DNA from: Saprospiraceae bacterium
GTDB lineage: Bacteria > Bacteroidota > Bacteroidia > Chitinophagales > Saprospiraceae
DNA: 64,000 nt
Direction: 5' to 3'
NCBI GenBank assembly: GCA_016717655.1
Contig: JADKFC010000007.1
Coordinates: forward strand, 1-64,000
Shown here: positions 55,110 through 64,000 of the stretch, in pieces
Position numbering within the stretch: position 1 is the stretch's first letter
Layout: each line of letters begins with the position of its first letter
Position numbers and translations under genes: made by a program
The notes under the pieces: generated by a model
Databases searched by the model: none
What the model saw: only the letters and a program-made list of their open reading frames with translations
Told to the model about the DNA's origin: nothing

Positions 55110-56678
55110 ATGAAAAGAAGAACCTTTATACAAACAAGTTCATTGATGACTTTACCTGTTTTGCTCAGGGGAGTGGAAGTTACGGCCATTGCAAAATCCA
55201 GTCTGGCCAGTCTTGTTAATCCAGAGGATGACAGGGTACTTGTACTCGTTCAATTGAACGGTGGCAACGACGGCTTAAATACATTTATACCATTGGATCA
55301 ATATGATGCTTTGGTGAAAGCCAGAGAAAGCATTTTGCTTCCTTCATCTTCAGTGTTAAAAATCTCCGATGCCAATGGATTTCACAGTGCTTTAACCGGC
55401 TTTGAGGCTTTGTATAAAAATGGCCAAATGTCGGTAGTTCAAAGTGTGGGTTATCCCAATCAAAATAGATCTCACTTCAGATCAACAGATATCTGGACTA
55501 CCGCATCAGATGCAGAGCAGTACATTTCAACGGGTTGGTTAGGTCGGTATTTTGATCTCAATTACCCCGGTTATCCGGAGGGCTATCCCAATGAAGCAAA
55601 CCCGGATCCGTTTGCTATAACCTTGGGCTTTGTGGTTTCAGAAACCTGTCAGGGACAAACATCCAATTATAGCTTTACGGTCAACAGTGAAGAAGATATT
55701 AAAACCCTCAATGAAACGGTTCCAGGATCAACCGATGGTAGTTGCCACTCAGGCGAATTGGCTTACCTGAGAGATGTGGTCAGACAAACCAACGCCTATT
55801 CTGAACAGGTTTTGTCAGCCTTTGATAAGGGCAACAACCTCGTGACTTATACCGAAGGAAATAATCTTTCCCAGCAGCTAAAAATTGTGGCCAATCTAAT
55901 CTCCGGTGGACTGAAAACAAAAATTTATGTTGTGAGTCAGGGAGGATATGACACCCATGCCAACCAGGTTGTTGGCGGTGATGCCGTTAATGGGGAGCAT
56001 TCTGAATTGTTGGGAGTTCTTGGGACTGCCATACAGGAATTTCAAAATGACCTCGTTGCACTTGGAGTAGACAATAGGGTAGTGGGCATGACCTTCTCTG
56101 AATTTGGAAGAAGGATCAAGGCCAATGACAGTTTTGGTACAGACCACGGTACTGCAGCTCCTCTTTTTGTATTCGGATCATGCGTAAACGCCGGCATTTT
56201 TGGACAAAATCCTCAAATATCAGATCCAATTGATCCAGAAGAAGGAGTAGCAATGCAGTACGATTTCCGATCCGTCTATGCCAGCTTGCTGATGGATTGG
56301 TTCAGAACACCACAGTCAGATATTGAAAAAGTATTGTTCAAAGATTTTCAGCGGATTCCGTTCTTAAAAGATTGTGCTGTTAGTACTGCTACCTCAGAGC
56401 TAAGCAAGCTGGGCCTGGTATTGTCACCCAATCCTGCCTCTCAGCACATTGTTGTCCAGTTTGATTCTAATGGAGGGTTCACTGAAATTGATGTTTTTGA
56501 TGTCAGAGGCTATTCAATAAAATCCGTCTCTGCTCAAAAATTCGACAAAGGACAAGTCAAAGTTTCCGTTGGCATAGATCAGCTGGTTCCTGGCATGTAC
56601 TTTGTGAGAATATCCCAGGGGGGGCTGTTTCAACCCAGAAATTTGTCAAGATATAAGTTATTGGTTGTGAAAGTTTAG
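55110..56678 (+). CDS. DUF1501 family protein with T9SS sorting domain
   Basis: A 522-residue protein with a twin-arginine-like signal (KRRTFIQ, hydrophobic stretch to about 29). The DUF1501 core spans about 40-420: VLVQLNGGNDGLNTFIP, NRSHFRSTDIW, SQGGYDTHANQ, TFSEFGRRIKAND and DHGTAAPLFVFG. These are alkaline-phosphatase-superfamily-like motifs. A C-terminal T9SS type-A domain follows (LSPNPASQHIV, VFDVRGYSI, VPGMYFVRI). It pairs with the upstream DUF1800 gene. Tat-type export followed by T9SS would be unusual (inference). Confidence 0.88.
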   Translation: MKRRTFIQTSSLMTLPVLLRGVEVTAIAKSSLASLVNPEDDRVLVLVQLNGGNDGLNTFIPLDQYDALVKARESILLPSSSVLKISDANGFHSALTGFEALYKNGQMSVVQSVGYPNQNRSHFRSTDIWTTASDAEQYISTGWLGRYFDLNYPGYPEGYPNEANPDPFAITLGFVVSETCQGQTSNYSFTVNSEEDIKTLNETVPGSTDGSCHSGELAYLRDVVRQTNAYSEQVLSAFDKGNNLVTYTEGNNLSQQLKIVANLISGGLKTKIYVVSQGGYDTHANQVVGGDAVNGEHSELLGVLGTAIQEFQNDLVALGVDNRVVGMTFSEFGRRIKANDSFGTDHGTAAPLFVFGSCVNAGIFGQNPQISDPIDPEEGVAMQYDFRSVYASLLMDWFRTPQSDIEKVLFKDFQRIPFLKDCAVSTATSELSKLGLVLSPNPASQHIVVQFDSNGGFTEIDVFDVRGYSIKSVSAQKFDKGQVKVSVGIDQLVPGMYFVRISQGGLFQPRNLSRYKLLVVKV

Positions 56679-56786
56679 TTCCTAATATTAGGTAAGGCTT
56701 GGTATGTGTAATTAGTATTTTGCACTTGTGTTGATCTTGGCATTCTGACTTGTTTTTTGTATCATTGCAGTTCAAAAAATAAAGTT

Positions 56787-57302
56787 ATGTTGAGCAAAAG
56801 AATGCAGGATGCATTGAACAATCAGATTCAGATCGAAGCACAGTCAAGTCAGGCTTATCTGGCAATGGGATCGTGGGCAGAAATTCAACCTGGCTTTGAT
56901 GGCATTACCCAGTTTTTTTTCAGGCATGCCGACGAAGAAAGAATGCACATGCTTAAACTTGTGCATTTTGTGAATGAAAGAGGAGGTTTCGCAGTCGTAC
57001 CTGCACTTACGCAACCCAACCTAACCTTTCCCTCCATTCATCATGCCTTTAAAGAATTGCTCAACCATGAGATCAAGGTATCTGAAGCCATCAACACCCT
57101 TGTAGATATTGCCCTTGAAGAAAGAGATTATGCTACCCACAACTTCCTTCAGTGGTATGTAGCAGAGCAAATAGAAGAAGAAAGATTGGCCAGAACCTTA
57201 AATGACAAGCTTGAAATGATAGGTGATGACAAAGGTGGTTTATATTTATTTGACCGCGATGTTTTGCAAGTTGGCATGCCTGATCAAAAAGGGGGAAAGT
57301 GA
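56787..57302 (+). CDS. ftnA: Non-heme ferritin
   Basis: A 171-residue iron-storage ferritin forming a 24-mer shell. Four-helix-bundle residues of the ferroxidase centre are seen as Glu in QIQIEAQSSQAYLAMGSW and the Glu/His pair in HADEERMHMLKL. The later helices carry HEIKVSEAI and the acidic EEERLA. Length and order are canonical. ATG 56787 is preferred to an upstream ATG at 56757 because ferritins begin MLSK. The stop overlaps the GTG start of holA by 3 nt (GTGA), so the two are translationally coupled. Confidence 0.95.
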   Translation: MLSKRMQDALNNQIQIEAQSSQAYLAMGSWAEIQPGFDGITQFFFRHADEERMHMLKLVHFVNERGGFAVVPALTQPNLTFPSIHHAFKELLNHEIKVSEAINTLVDIALEERDYATHNFLQWYVAEQIEEERLARTLNDKLEMIGDDKGGLYLFDRDVLQVGMPDQKGGK

Positions 57303-58296
57303 CACACGAACAAATCCTGAATGATTTAAAAGCAGGGAAATTCAAAAATGTTTATCTCCTGCACGGAGATGAGCCTTATTTTATAGATACCCTGGTCTCC
57401 TGGATGGAGCACCACCTGCTTTCTGAAGATGCTCAGGCCTTTAACCAGACCGTTGTTTATGGCAAAGATGTGGATCATAGGGCCATCATAGATGAGGCGC
57501 GGCAATTTCCACTTATGTCAGACAGACGGGTGATAATTGTAAGGGAGGCCCAGGAAATGAAAACGCTCAAAGACCTGGCAGATTACGCTAAAAAGCCTGT
57601 TCCTCATACCATCCTTGTTCTGGTACATAAACACAAAAGTTTCGACAAAAGATTGGCTCTGGCCAAGGCGCTGGCGGATCAGGTGGTTTTTGAATCCAAA
57701 AAATTATATGACAATCAGCTTCCTTCCTGGATTTTGGGTTATGCCAAGTCCATTCAACTGGGAATTGATGATAAAATGGCTCAGATTTTGGCAGACTATC
57801 TGGGCAATGACCTTTCCAAAATTGCCAACGAGTTGGATAAATTGGCATTAAGCCAGGGCAGGGGAGTTAAAATTAGCCTTGAAGTAATTCAAGATCAAAT
57901 TGGCATAAGCAAAGAATTTAATGTTTTTGAACTCCAAAAAGCACTGGGAGAAAAAAACAAGGCAAAAGCCTTTTTAATTGCCAAGTATTTTGCCGACAAT
58001 CCCAAAGAAAACCCCATCCAGGTAACAGTACTTAATTTATTTAATTATTTCCAAAGGCAATGGTGGCGGCACAATACCAGGCTGAAGGAGATATGGTACT
58101 TCAAAAAAAATTGGGACTCACCACTTCCTTTTTTGTAAAAGATTACCGCGTGGTTGCCAGGAATTTTCCACTTAAAAAGATCAGAGAAATACTGGTGGAC
58201 ATCAGGAGAGCTGATGTAGAATCCAAAGGAGTAAACAACAGGAGCAAAAATGATGGCCAGCTCCTCACTGAATTGGTGTATGGTATTTTGAATTAA
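57299..58296 (+). CDS. holA: DNA polymerase III subunit delta (frameshifted)
   Basis: The clamp-loader delta subunit, which opens the beta clamp. N-terminal AAA-like features are NVYLLHGDEPYFID, QFPLMSDRRVIIVREAQE and LGNDLSKIANELDKLAL. The first ORF runs out at 58138 with a foreign tail. The remainder continues in another frame from about 58054 (VAAQYQAEGDMVLQKKLGL, SKGVNNRSKNDGQLLTELVYGI). One missing A in the AAA at 58053-58055 explains the shift and restores NYFQKAMVAAQYQ for 332 residues. Start GTG overlaps the ferritin TGA. It is essential in bacteria, so an assembly error is likely. Confidence 0.9.
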
Positions 58297-58299
58297 ATA

Positions 58300-59045
58300 T
58301 CAACGAACAAAATACCAGTTGTCCTTATCAGAAGCTGACGCCATAAAGCGATAACCATCTACATCAAAATTTTTCAACTGATCTTTTTTAGCGATTTTAT
58401 TTTCGATTCCAAATCGACACATCAGTCCCCGGGCCTTTTTAGCAAAGGCAGATTTCAACTGCAGTTTTCCGTTTATACTTTCTCTGAAATGAATGTTTAG
58501 GATGTGGGTTGAATCCAGATATGGGCCAATGGCCGAAAAGTATTCTTCTGAAAGTAGATTAATGATAGGGTTAGTTTTTGATTTTTGGATGGTGTCTGCC
58601 AGCTTTTTGCCCCAAAACTTGTATAAGTTGGTATTATTTCCCACTTTCAGGCTCAAGCCCATTTCCAATCGATACGGATGAATGTCGTCCAAAGGACGAA
58701 GGATGCCATAGTGGCCTGAAAGAATAAAAACATGGTCCTGAGCAAAAAGTAATTGTTTTGGTGATAGGGTTTCTGCCATCAGGCCTTTATAAACATCCCC
58801 AGAGTAACTAAGGATGGCAGCTCCATGTGAAGTAGATTGGTGGCCGAACCGCTGGATGTTGTCATACGTTTGTTGAGCCAGGTTAGGACTCAACTTCATT
58901 TTGTCAGCGAGTTCGTTAAGGCTTAGTTTTTTAGTTGGGCATTGATTTTAGCCGCTTCATCAAGATACTGTGGAGAGGATAAAGGGATACCTGAAAGAGA
59001 TTTCGGTACCCGCATGGTTTTAGAAGGAGAGATAAGATATAACAT
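58300..59045 (-). CDS. yaaA: YaaA-family peroxide-stress protein (frameshifted)
   Basis: The C-terminal 199 codons are open from an internal ATG at 58899. The true N-terminus is in another frame from ATG 59045 (MLYLISPSKTMRVPKSLSG, the family signature). One base missing from the T6 run at 58927-58932 restores the join as QLKKLSLNELADKM and a 248-residue protein. Downstream hallmarks are PKQLLFAQDHVFILSGHYGILRPLD, YRLEMG, NLLSEEYFSAI, FRESINGKLQLKSAFAKKARG and the final GYRFM. YaaA limits iron-dependent oxidative DNA damage and is convergent with holA, with which it shares a DNA-maintenance neighbourhood. Confidence 0.9.
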
Positions 59046-59051
59046 GGTATA

Positions 59052-59087
59052 AATAAAAATCCCCACGGTGAAACACCAGTGGGGATT
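59052..59087 (-). terminator. Terminator of the DUF1573 gene
   Basis: A 9-bp stem AATCCCCAC / GTGGGGATT with an inner GGTG / CACC extension. On the minus strand it ends in a T5 run plus ATTTAT. It lies 20 nt after the stop at 59107. Confidence 0.9.
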
Positions 59088-59106
59088 AGATCTTTAAGGG
59101 AAAAAA

Positions 59107-59610
59107 TTAGTTTCCTCCTTTGATGATGTTGGGTGCGCTAGTTGGAACTGCTTCTTCAGTTTCCTTTTTTGGCGCTTCCAATACATTACCAATTACCCTG
59201 ATGATGTGTTCTTTTTCTTCATTGGTGGTAACTGTAACTCTTTTGTCGATTTTACCAACTCTGTTGGTTGCATATCGGATTTCGATCTGTCCTTCTTCAC
59301 CTGGAAGAATTGGTTCTTTTGGCCAGTTTGGAACTGTGCAGCCACAGCTTCCTCTTGCATTTCTGATCACCAAAGGCTCAGTACCTGTATTCTTAAATTT
59401 CACTACCCTTAATGGCTCACCATTGTAGTCTACAGTACCATAATCGCAATCAGTGTCATAATTGCCATCAGTAAACATCATAACAGCTTTTGTAGGAGGT
59501 CCAGCTGGTGCTTCAGTCCCGGTAACAGGAACGGTTGGTTTTACTTCAACTTGAGCCTGAGCCATGAGACCTGAAAAAAGAATTGTCAATACAAATAAAA
59601 ATTTTCTCAT
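59107..59610 (-). CDS. DUF1573 secreted protein
   Basis: A 167-residue protein with signal peptide (1-19, LMAQAQ). The Ig-like/ASH-type DUF1573 domain (about 45-145) contains FKNTGTEPLVIRNARGSCGCTVP and the RYATNRVGKIDKRVTVTTN strand. These are short periplasmic or surface beta-sandwich proteins of Bacteroidota, and their function is unknown. The Pro/Thr-rich segments flank the domain. A TATCTTTG box lies 22 nt upstream and a strong terminator follows. Confidence 0.9.
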   Translation of the reverse strand: MRKFLFVLTILFSGLMAQAQVEVKPTVPVTGTEAPAGPPTKAVMMFTDGNYDTDCDYGTVDYNGEPLRVVKFKNTGTEPLVIRNARGSCGCTVPNWPKEPILPGEEGQIEIRYATNRVGKIDKRVTVTTNEEKEHIIRVIGNVLEAPKKETEEAVPTSAPNIIKGGN

Positions 59611-59632
59611 TTTTTGGATAGATTATTTTTTA

Positions 59633-59640
59633 CAAAGATA
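59633..59640 (-). promoter_or_regulatory. Promoter -7 box of the DUF1573 gene
   Basis: Minus-strand TATCTTTG, 22 nt before the ATG at 59610. Confidence 0.6.
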
Positions 59641-59808
59641 TAACGTAAACACGAAATGTGTACCACAAAGTTTCACCCTCTTGCTGTTAATATTGTGTTA
59701 AGTTGATTTTACCAAATTTTCGCAATGATTGAGAGAAATTTTCTTTGATTAGCAAATTTAATTTCGAATTGATTGTGTTAACGTGGGTCAAGGGAGATGA
59801 ATGTTTTG

Positions 59809-59816
59809 TATCTTTG
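59809..59816 (+). promoter_or_regulatory. Promoter -7 box of the E1 dehydrogenase gene
   Basis: TATCTTTG, 18 nt before the ATG at 59835. It rules out the longer in-frame start at 59745, which would lie upstream of the promoter. Confidence 0.6.
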
Positions 59817-59834
59817 TGGTTAAATCAACCTCAC

Positions 59835-62222
59835 ATGATACAACGTGACCTAACCCACATTGTACCTGCGCTTTCAGAATCCTCAGAATTTGACCAATTC
59901 AGAAAACAAGTAGTATATGATTACTGGCTTTCAGTGGTAAGCAGGGAATGCAGTGTCATTGGCAGAAAAGAAGTACTTACGGGAAAAGCTAAATTCGGAA
60001 TTGTTGGAGATGGCAAGGAAGTAGCTCAGATAGCCATGGCAAAAGCCTTTGAAAAAGGAGACTGGAGATCGGGGTATTACCGGGATCAAACCCTTGTGAT
60101 GGCCTTGGGCATTTGTTCAGTGAGGGACTTTTTTGCTCAGTTGTATGCGGATGTTGATAATGATCCTTTTTCTGGGGGTCGTCAAATGAATAGTCACTTT
60201 GCCACTCCATCAGTAGATGCTGAAGGCAATTGGGTAAATACCATGTCCCAATACAATTCCAGTAGTGATATTTCCTGCACCGGAGGACAAATGGCAAGAG
60301 CCCTGGGTCTGGCGTTGGCAAGTTCACTGTATAAAAAATCAGAAATTAAAAATGCCTCTCAGTTTACAGCCGGAGGCAATGAAGTTAGCTTTTGCACTAT
60401 AGGGGATGCTTCCACTTCAGAAGGTGCATTTTGGGAAACCATGAATGCCGCAGCCGTAATGAACGTACCCTTGGTTGTGGCAGTTTGGGATGATGGCTAC
60501 GGCATTTCGGTTCCAAAAGAGCTTCAGACCGTTAAAGCTTCTATTTCTAAAGCGATGGAAGGCTTCCTCATTGATGATTCAGGGGAGGGCATTTACATTT
60601 ATACAGCAAAGGCCTGGGATTATCCGGAACTTTGTGCAGTTTTTGAAGCGGCCACTAAGTTGGCCAGAAAAAACCATAAACCGGCCCTTATTCATGTTAC
60701 TGAGGTAACCCAGCCACAAGGACACAGCACATCTGGATCCCATGAAAGATACAAGTCAAAACAGCGATTGGATTGGGAAAAAGATTTTGACTGTATAGCC
60801 AAAATGGGGGATTGGATGGTGGCCAATGCCATTATCAGTCAGGAAGAGTTGGATCAATTGGCCACTGATGCCCGTGAATATGCTAAAAATGAGAAAAATG
60901 AAGCCTGGTCTGCTTATTCAAAACCCATTAAAGAAGTGGGACAACAACTGAATCAGTTGATAGTGAAAGCAGAGGCAAGAGGATGGCAAAATGAGGTGGC
61001 TAAAGAAAAGGAAGAGTTGACAGCTGCGGTCAATCCAGTGTTTTCAGAGTTGGTGCACCTGGCCAGAAAAATGGAGCACAGGATCAAGGCAAGCGGGCAT
61101 TCTTTTGATGAACTGTCGGCATTTATCAATAAATACAAAACAGAAGGCAGTCAAAGATACCAGAAACACTTGTACAGTGAGGGCTCTCAATCAGCGCTGA
61201 ACGTTGCTGAGGTGAAGGCCGATTTTGGCAGCACTCCGGAGGAATTGAGTGGTCACCAAATCTTAAATAAGTTTTTTGACCAGGCTTTTTCCGCCAACGA
61301 TACACTCATTGCCTTCGGCGAAGATGTGGGCAAGATTGGCGATGTTAACCAGGGTTTTGCGGGCTTGCAGGACAAGTTTAGCCCCAATAGGATATTTGAT
61401 GCCGGTATTCGGGAATGGACCATCATAGGACAGGCCATAGGCACAGCCATGAGAGGATTCAGGCCTATCGCTGAAATTCAATACCTCGATTACCTCACCT
61501 ATGCATTTTCACCTTTGACAGACGATTTGGCAACCCTGAGATACAGATCCAACGGTATTCAGAAAGCTCCTGCCATCATTCGTTCAAGAGGCCATCGACT
61601 GGAAGGAATCTGGCATGCAGGAAGTCCTATGGGATTGCTCGTAAATTCACTAAAGGGCATGTATGTCTGCGTACCCAGGAATATGGTTCAGGCAGCCGGC
61701 ATGTACAATACTTTGTTGAAATCCGATGATCCGGCCCTTGTTATCGAATGTTTGAACGGCTATCGATTAAAAGAAAAATTGCCGGTCAACCTCTCTAGCT
61801 TTACGGTTCCACTAGGAAGACCGGAGGTATTGATACATGGCAATGATTTAACCATAGTGAGTTACGGCTCTTGTCTGAGAGAAGTAATCAGAGCCAACGA
61901 GTTATTGGAGGCATATGGCATCTCAGCAGAGATCATAGATGCTCAAACCCTGTTGCCTTTTGATTTGGATGGCATTATTTTAAACAGTCTGCAGAAAACA
62001 AATAGGGTTCTTTTTGTGGATGAAGATGTGCCAGGGGGAGCTACTGCTTACATGCTCAATGAAATTGTCAACGTGCAGGGAGGATATCAGCACTTGGATG
62101 CCAAGCCCGTATGTTTATCCGCCAAAGCCCACAGAACACCTTTTGGATCGGATGGAGATTACTTCACAAAGCCTTATGCTGAAGATGTGGTTGATGCCGT
62201 TTTAAAGTTAATTTCAGAATAA
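59835..62222 (+). CDS. 2-oxoacid dehydrogenase E1, alpha-beta fusion
   Basis: A 795-residue thiamine-diphosphate enzyme with the alpha and beta chains of a branched-chain/pyruvate E1 fused, as commonly found in Bacteroidota. The alpha part (about 1-370) has GRQMNSHFATPS and the TPP-binding GDASTSEGAFWETMNAAAV. The linker region is helical (about 370-460). The beta part (about 480-795) has LIAFGEDVGKIGDVNQGFAG, the EIQYLDYLTYAF substrate segment, GHRLEGIWHAGSP and DEDVPGGATAYML. It oxidatively decarboxylates 2-oxoacids, passing the acyl group to an E2 lipoyl protein encoded elsewhere. The metallophosphoesterase follows 12 nt later. Confidence 0.92.
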   Translation: MIQRDLTHIVPALSESSEFDQFRKQVVYDYWLSVVSRECSVIGRKEVLTGKAKFGIVGDGKEVAQIAMAKAFEKGDWRSGYYRDQTLVMALGICSVRDFFAQLYADVDNDPFSGGRQMNSHFATPSVDAEGNWVNTMSQYNSSSDISCTGGQMARALGLALASSLYKKSEIKNASQFTAGGNEVSFCTIGDASTSEGAFWETMNAAAVMNVPLVVAVWDDGYGISVPKELQTVKASISKAMEGFLIDDSGEGIYIYTAKAWDYPELCAVFEAATKLARKNHKPALIHVTEVTQPQGHSTSGSHERYKSKQRLDWEKDFDCIAKMGDWMVANAIISQEELDQLATDAREYAKNEKNEAWSAYSKPIKEVGQQLNQLIVKAEARGWQNEVAKEKEELTAAVNPVFSELVHLARKMEHRIKASGHSFDELSAFINKYKTEGSQRYQKHLYSEGSQSALNVAEVKADFGSTPEELSGHQILNKFFDQAFSANDTLIAFGEDVGKIGDVNQGFAGLQDKFSPNRIFDAGIREWTIIGQAIGTAMRGFRPIAEIQYLDYLTYAFSPLTDDLATLRYRSNGIQKAPAIIRSRGHRLEGIWHAGSPMGLLVNSLKGMYVCVPRNMVQAAGMYNTLLKSDDPALVIECLNGYRLKEKLPVNLSSFTVPLGRPEVLIHGNDLTIVSYGSCLREVIRANELLEAYGISAEIIDAQTLLPFDLDGIILNSLQKTNRVLFVDEDVPGGATAYMLNEIVNVQGGYQHLDAKPVCLSAKAHRTPFGSDGDYFTKPYAEDVVDAVLKLISE

Positions 62223-62234
62223 AGTAATACTTTA

Positions 62235-62954
62235 ATGAAAATAGTACAAATAACTGACATTCATGTTAATAAGTTATTTGAATTCACAAACGACATTAAT
62301 GTCCAAAGTAACTTTTTAACAGTTTTGGACAATGCCATGAACGAAATGCCTGACTTGGTGGTATTGAGTGGTGATCTTGGCCACAATGAGGTGCAAATTG
62401 ATGTATATCAATGGATTAAATCAGAGATGGACAGTAGGGGAGTGCCCTACCGGGTTATTGGGGGAAATCACGATGATGTAGATAAATTGACTCAGGTTTA
62501 TGATGAGATCCAGGGTGAGAGTCCTTATTTTTCACTCCAAATGGAGGGATATAAATTTTTATTTCTCAATACCATCACTGGAAAACTGGATGAACAACAG
62601 TTAAATTGGTTTAAATCCGAAATTAATACGGGGATAGATGGTATTTTCATGCACCATCCGCCACTTTTAGCTGGCGTCCCACACATGGACGGGCGATATG
62701 CCATGCAGGAACGGGAGCCCTTTTTGGATGTTATTCAGGCAGTTGGTGGTCGGCACCGAATTTTTACCGGCCATTATCACACGGAGCGAACCCTGGAATA
62801 TGGCAATATAACTGTGTACATAACGCCATCAACCATTGTGCAAATCAGTGATAAGTCAGAAATATTTACCGCCGATCATTACCAGCCGGGCTATCGGCTT
62901 ATTGAATTCCTTGAAGATGGTTTCCGTACCTGGGTAAGGTATATCTGGAATTAA
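62235..62954 (+). CDS. Metallophosphoesterase (CpdA / class III phosphodiesterase-like)
   Basis: A 239-residue cytoplasmic dinuclear-metal phosphoesterase. All five motifs are present: DIHV at the N-terminus, SGDLGHNE, GGNHDD, MHHPP, and GHYHTE. This order matches the CpdA-like cyclic-nucleotide phosphodiesterases, although substrates in the family vary. It sits 12 nt after the E1 gene. The region after it (62955-63264) is AT-rich and probably marks the operon end, although no clear terminator hairpin was seen. Confidence 0.88.
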   Translation: MKIVQITDIHVNKLFEFTNDINVQSNFLTVLDNAMNEMPDLVVLSGDLGHNEVQIDVYQWIKSEMDSRGVPYRVIGGNHDDVDKLTQVYDEIQGESPYFSLQMEGYKFLFLNTITGKLDEQQLNWFKSEINTGIDGIFMHHPPLLAGVPHMDGRYAMQEREPFLDVIQAVGGRHRIFTGHYHTERTLEYGNITVYITPSTIVQISDKSEIFTADHYQPGYRLIEFLEDGFRTWVRYIWN

Positions 62955-63264
62955 ATTTTTAGAAAGATTAAGTAACAAAAGGAAAGGGGCTTATTTCATA
63001 TTAGGAATATTAGTAATATGTATAGGGAAGAACTATAGGCTTATGGGAGATTTTTCAATTTAACATAATATTAATTATAGGATAAAAAGAAAGCTAAGAA
63101 TTAGTGACTATTCAGCATATCATATTAACAAATTCCATAATATGTGTTGTTTTTACAGGTTTCTTAATAAGGCATATAAAAAAGTTATTGTAAGTAGTTT
63201 TCTAATTTCTCCAACCATTCCTAATTCCTATTTTTCTACCTTACCTTGTGCAAAATTTTTCTCA
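62955..63264. other. AT-rich intergenic region
   Basis: 310 bases, rich in A and T with several stop codons in all frames except one. The frame of the next gene is open here from ATG 63142, but the composition and the family length favour a start near 63265. No terminator, promoter box or repeat was confidently seen. Confidence 0.4.
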
Positions 63265-64000
63265 TTGGAATCCTTTCAGCTCCAGAAAAAGGTATTGGCT
63301 TTTTCGATTTTTCAGTTTTTGCTGAAGATACTGGCCTGGTATTTAACCGCCTCGCTGGCCATCCTGACCGATGGTCTGGAGTCGATTATCAACATTATTG
63401 GTTCTGTAGCAGGTCTGGCAGCCTTGTGGTTTGCCATGCTGCCCAAAGATAAAAACCATCCGTATGGCCATGGCAAGATTGAGTTTTTATCGGCCAGTTT
63501 TGAAGGATTTCTGATCGCTGTTACAGGTGTGGTGATCTTTTACAAAAGTTACCAAAGCCTGGGAACGCCTAAACCGGTTGAAAAAATGGATATTGGTTTG
63601 GTTTTAGTGGCCATTTCAGGATCTCTCAATTATTTTGGCGGAAAATATTGCGTAAATCGTGGAAAAATAATTCATTCTCAACAACTTATGGCTACAGGAA
63701 GGCACCTCATTGCCGATGCGGTATCTACTTTGTTTATGTTTGGAGGCCTGATTTTGCTCTTTTTTACCCAATGGTGGATTCTCGACAATTTGCTGGCCAT
63801 GGCCTTCTGTATCTTTCTTTTTATTACCGGATATTGCATTATCAGAGACGCTGTAGGCGGGATTTTGGATGAGGCCGATGATGAGCTGCTCAAAACGGTT
63901 ATCGATCATCTGGAGGCCGCCAGAGTGGATAATTGGGTTGACCTGCACAACCTCCGAATTATTAAATATGGAAGTACCCTTCACCTGGATTGTCACCTGA
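63265..64000 (+). CDS. Cation diffusion facilitator transporter (partial, C-terminus beyond window)
   Basis: Open in one frame to the window edge, about 245 residues. Characteristic features: FSIFQFLLKILAWYLTASLAILTDG, the TM2 metal site region LESIINIIGSVAGL, HPYGHGKIEFLSASFEG, and the TM5 site GRHLIADAVSTLF. IRDAVGGILDEADDE then leads to the cytosolic domain. It exports divalent cations such as Zn, Fe or Mn by proton antiport. The start is uncertain: TTG 63265 fits the expected family N-terminus, and an in-frame ATG lies at 63142. The metal specificity cannot be assigned. Confidence 0.85.
   Translation, partial: MESFQLQKKVLAFSIFQFLLKILAWYLTASLAILTDGLESIINIIGSVAGLAALWFAMLPKDKNHPYGHGKIEFLSASFEGFLIAVTGVVIFYKSYQSLGTPKPVEKMDIGLVLVAISGSLNYFGGKYCVNRGKIIHSQQLMATGRHLIADAVSTLFMFGGLILLFFTQWWILDNLLAMAFCIFLFITGYCIIRDAVGGILDEADDELLKTVIDHLEAARVDNWVDLHNLRIIKYGSTLHLDCHL

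Noticed and set aside
59745..59834. Longer N-terminus of the E1 dehydrogenase
   Set aside because: A TATCTTTG promoter box lies inside the extension, and the added residues do not resemble E1 proteins.
63142..63264. N-terminal extension of the cation transporter from ATG 63142
   Set aside because: The extra 41 residues are low-complexity and unlike CDF proteins, although this start cannot be fully excluded.

Overview
The window is a gene-dense stretch of a Bacteroidota chromosome, most likely from the Saprospiraceae/Saprospiria (inference from gene content). The evidence is: several proteins with C-terminal type IX secretion (T9SS) sorting domains; a TonB-dependent receptor with an N-terminal carboxypeptidase-like domain; OmpA proteins with thrombospondin type-3 or PD40 repeats; the bacillithiol gene bshB1; a fused secDF; few Shine-Dalgarno sites; and repeated copies of the Bacteroidota promoter element TAnnTTTG (often TATCTTTG) upstream of genes. 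No phage, insertion sequence, CRISPR array or rRNA operon was seen. One tRNA (Glu-TTC) is present.

Layout. 1-7.8 kb: the N-terminus of a penicillin acylase (minus), a NamZ/DUF1343 muramidase overlapping a HEXXH lipoprotein, a SPOR-domain membrane protein, hemL followed by an overlapping histidine kinase/response regulator pair, yceI behind a perfect 9-bp-arm palindrome, and a TerB-like protein. 7.8-15.3 kb: fabH and bshB1, a secreted lamin-tail/cupredoxin protein, an alpha/beta hydrolase, a TSP3-repeat OmpA, a small HTH-like protein and a BON-LysM protein. 15.6-25.1 kb: secDF, a PD40-OmpA lipoprotein, rarA, a secreted thioredoxin, a small lipoprotein, cca and a 4-TM protein. 25.1-34.1 kb: hutU, xth, a candidate structured ncRNA, a 1143-aa NtrY-like kinase, a propeller/SprB-like/OmpA chimera and ndk. 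34.2-43.9 kb: an NrnA-like DHH protein, an FKBP lipoprotein, prfB with its classical programmed frameshift, an M49-like peptidase, a TonB receptor with a T9SS hydrolase, and tRNA-Glu. 44-64 kb: a low-Mr tyrosine phosphatase, a sortilin-type propeller, LVIVD and FG-GAP T9SS proteins, yggS, a DUF1800/DUF1501 pair, ferritin, holA, yaaA, a DUF1573 protein, an E1 alpha-beta fusion dehydrogenase, a metallophosphoesterase and the start of a cation diffusion facilitator.

Two points need care. First, nine genes (among them essential ones such as secDF, holA and cca) are split by single-base indels, mostly in short homopolymers and in both directions, and a tenth (a histidine kinase) has an in-frame stop that may be a compensating indel pair. 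This looks like residual long-read assembly error rather than gene decay; spliced coordinates are given as one CDS each. The prfB frameshift is different and genuine. Second, the most interesting non-coding signal is a self-contained minus-strand unit at about 27978-28236. It has a promoter, a series of hairpins, a 15-nt repeat at both ends and a rho-independent terminator, and no protein.
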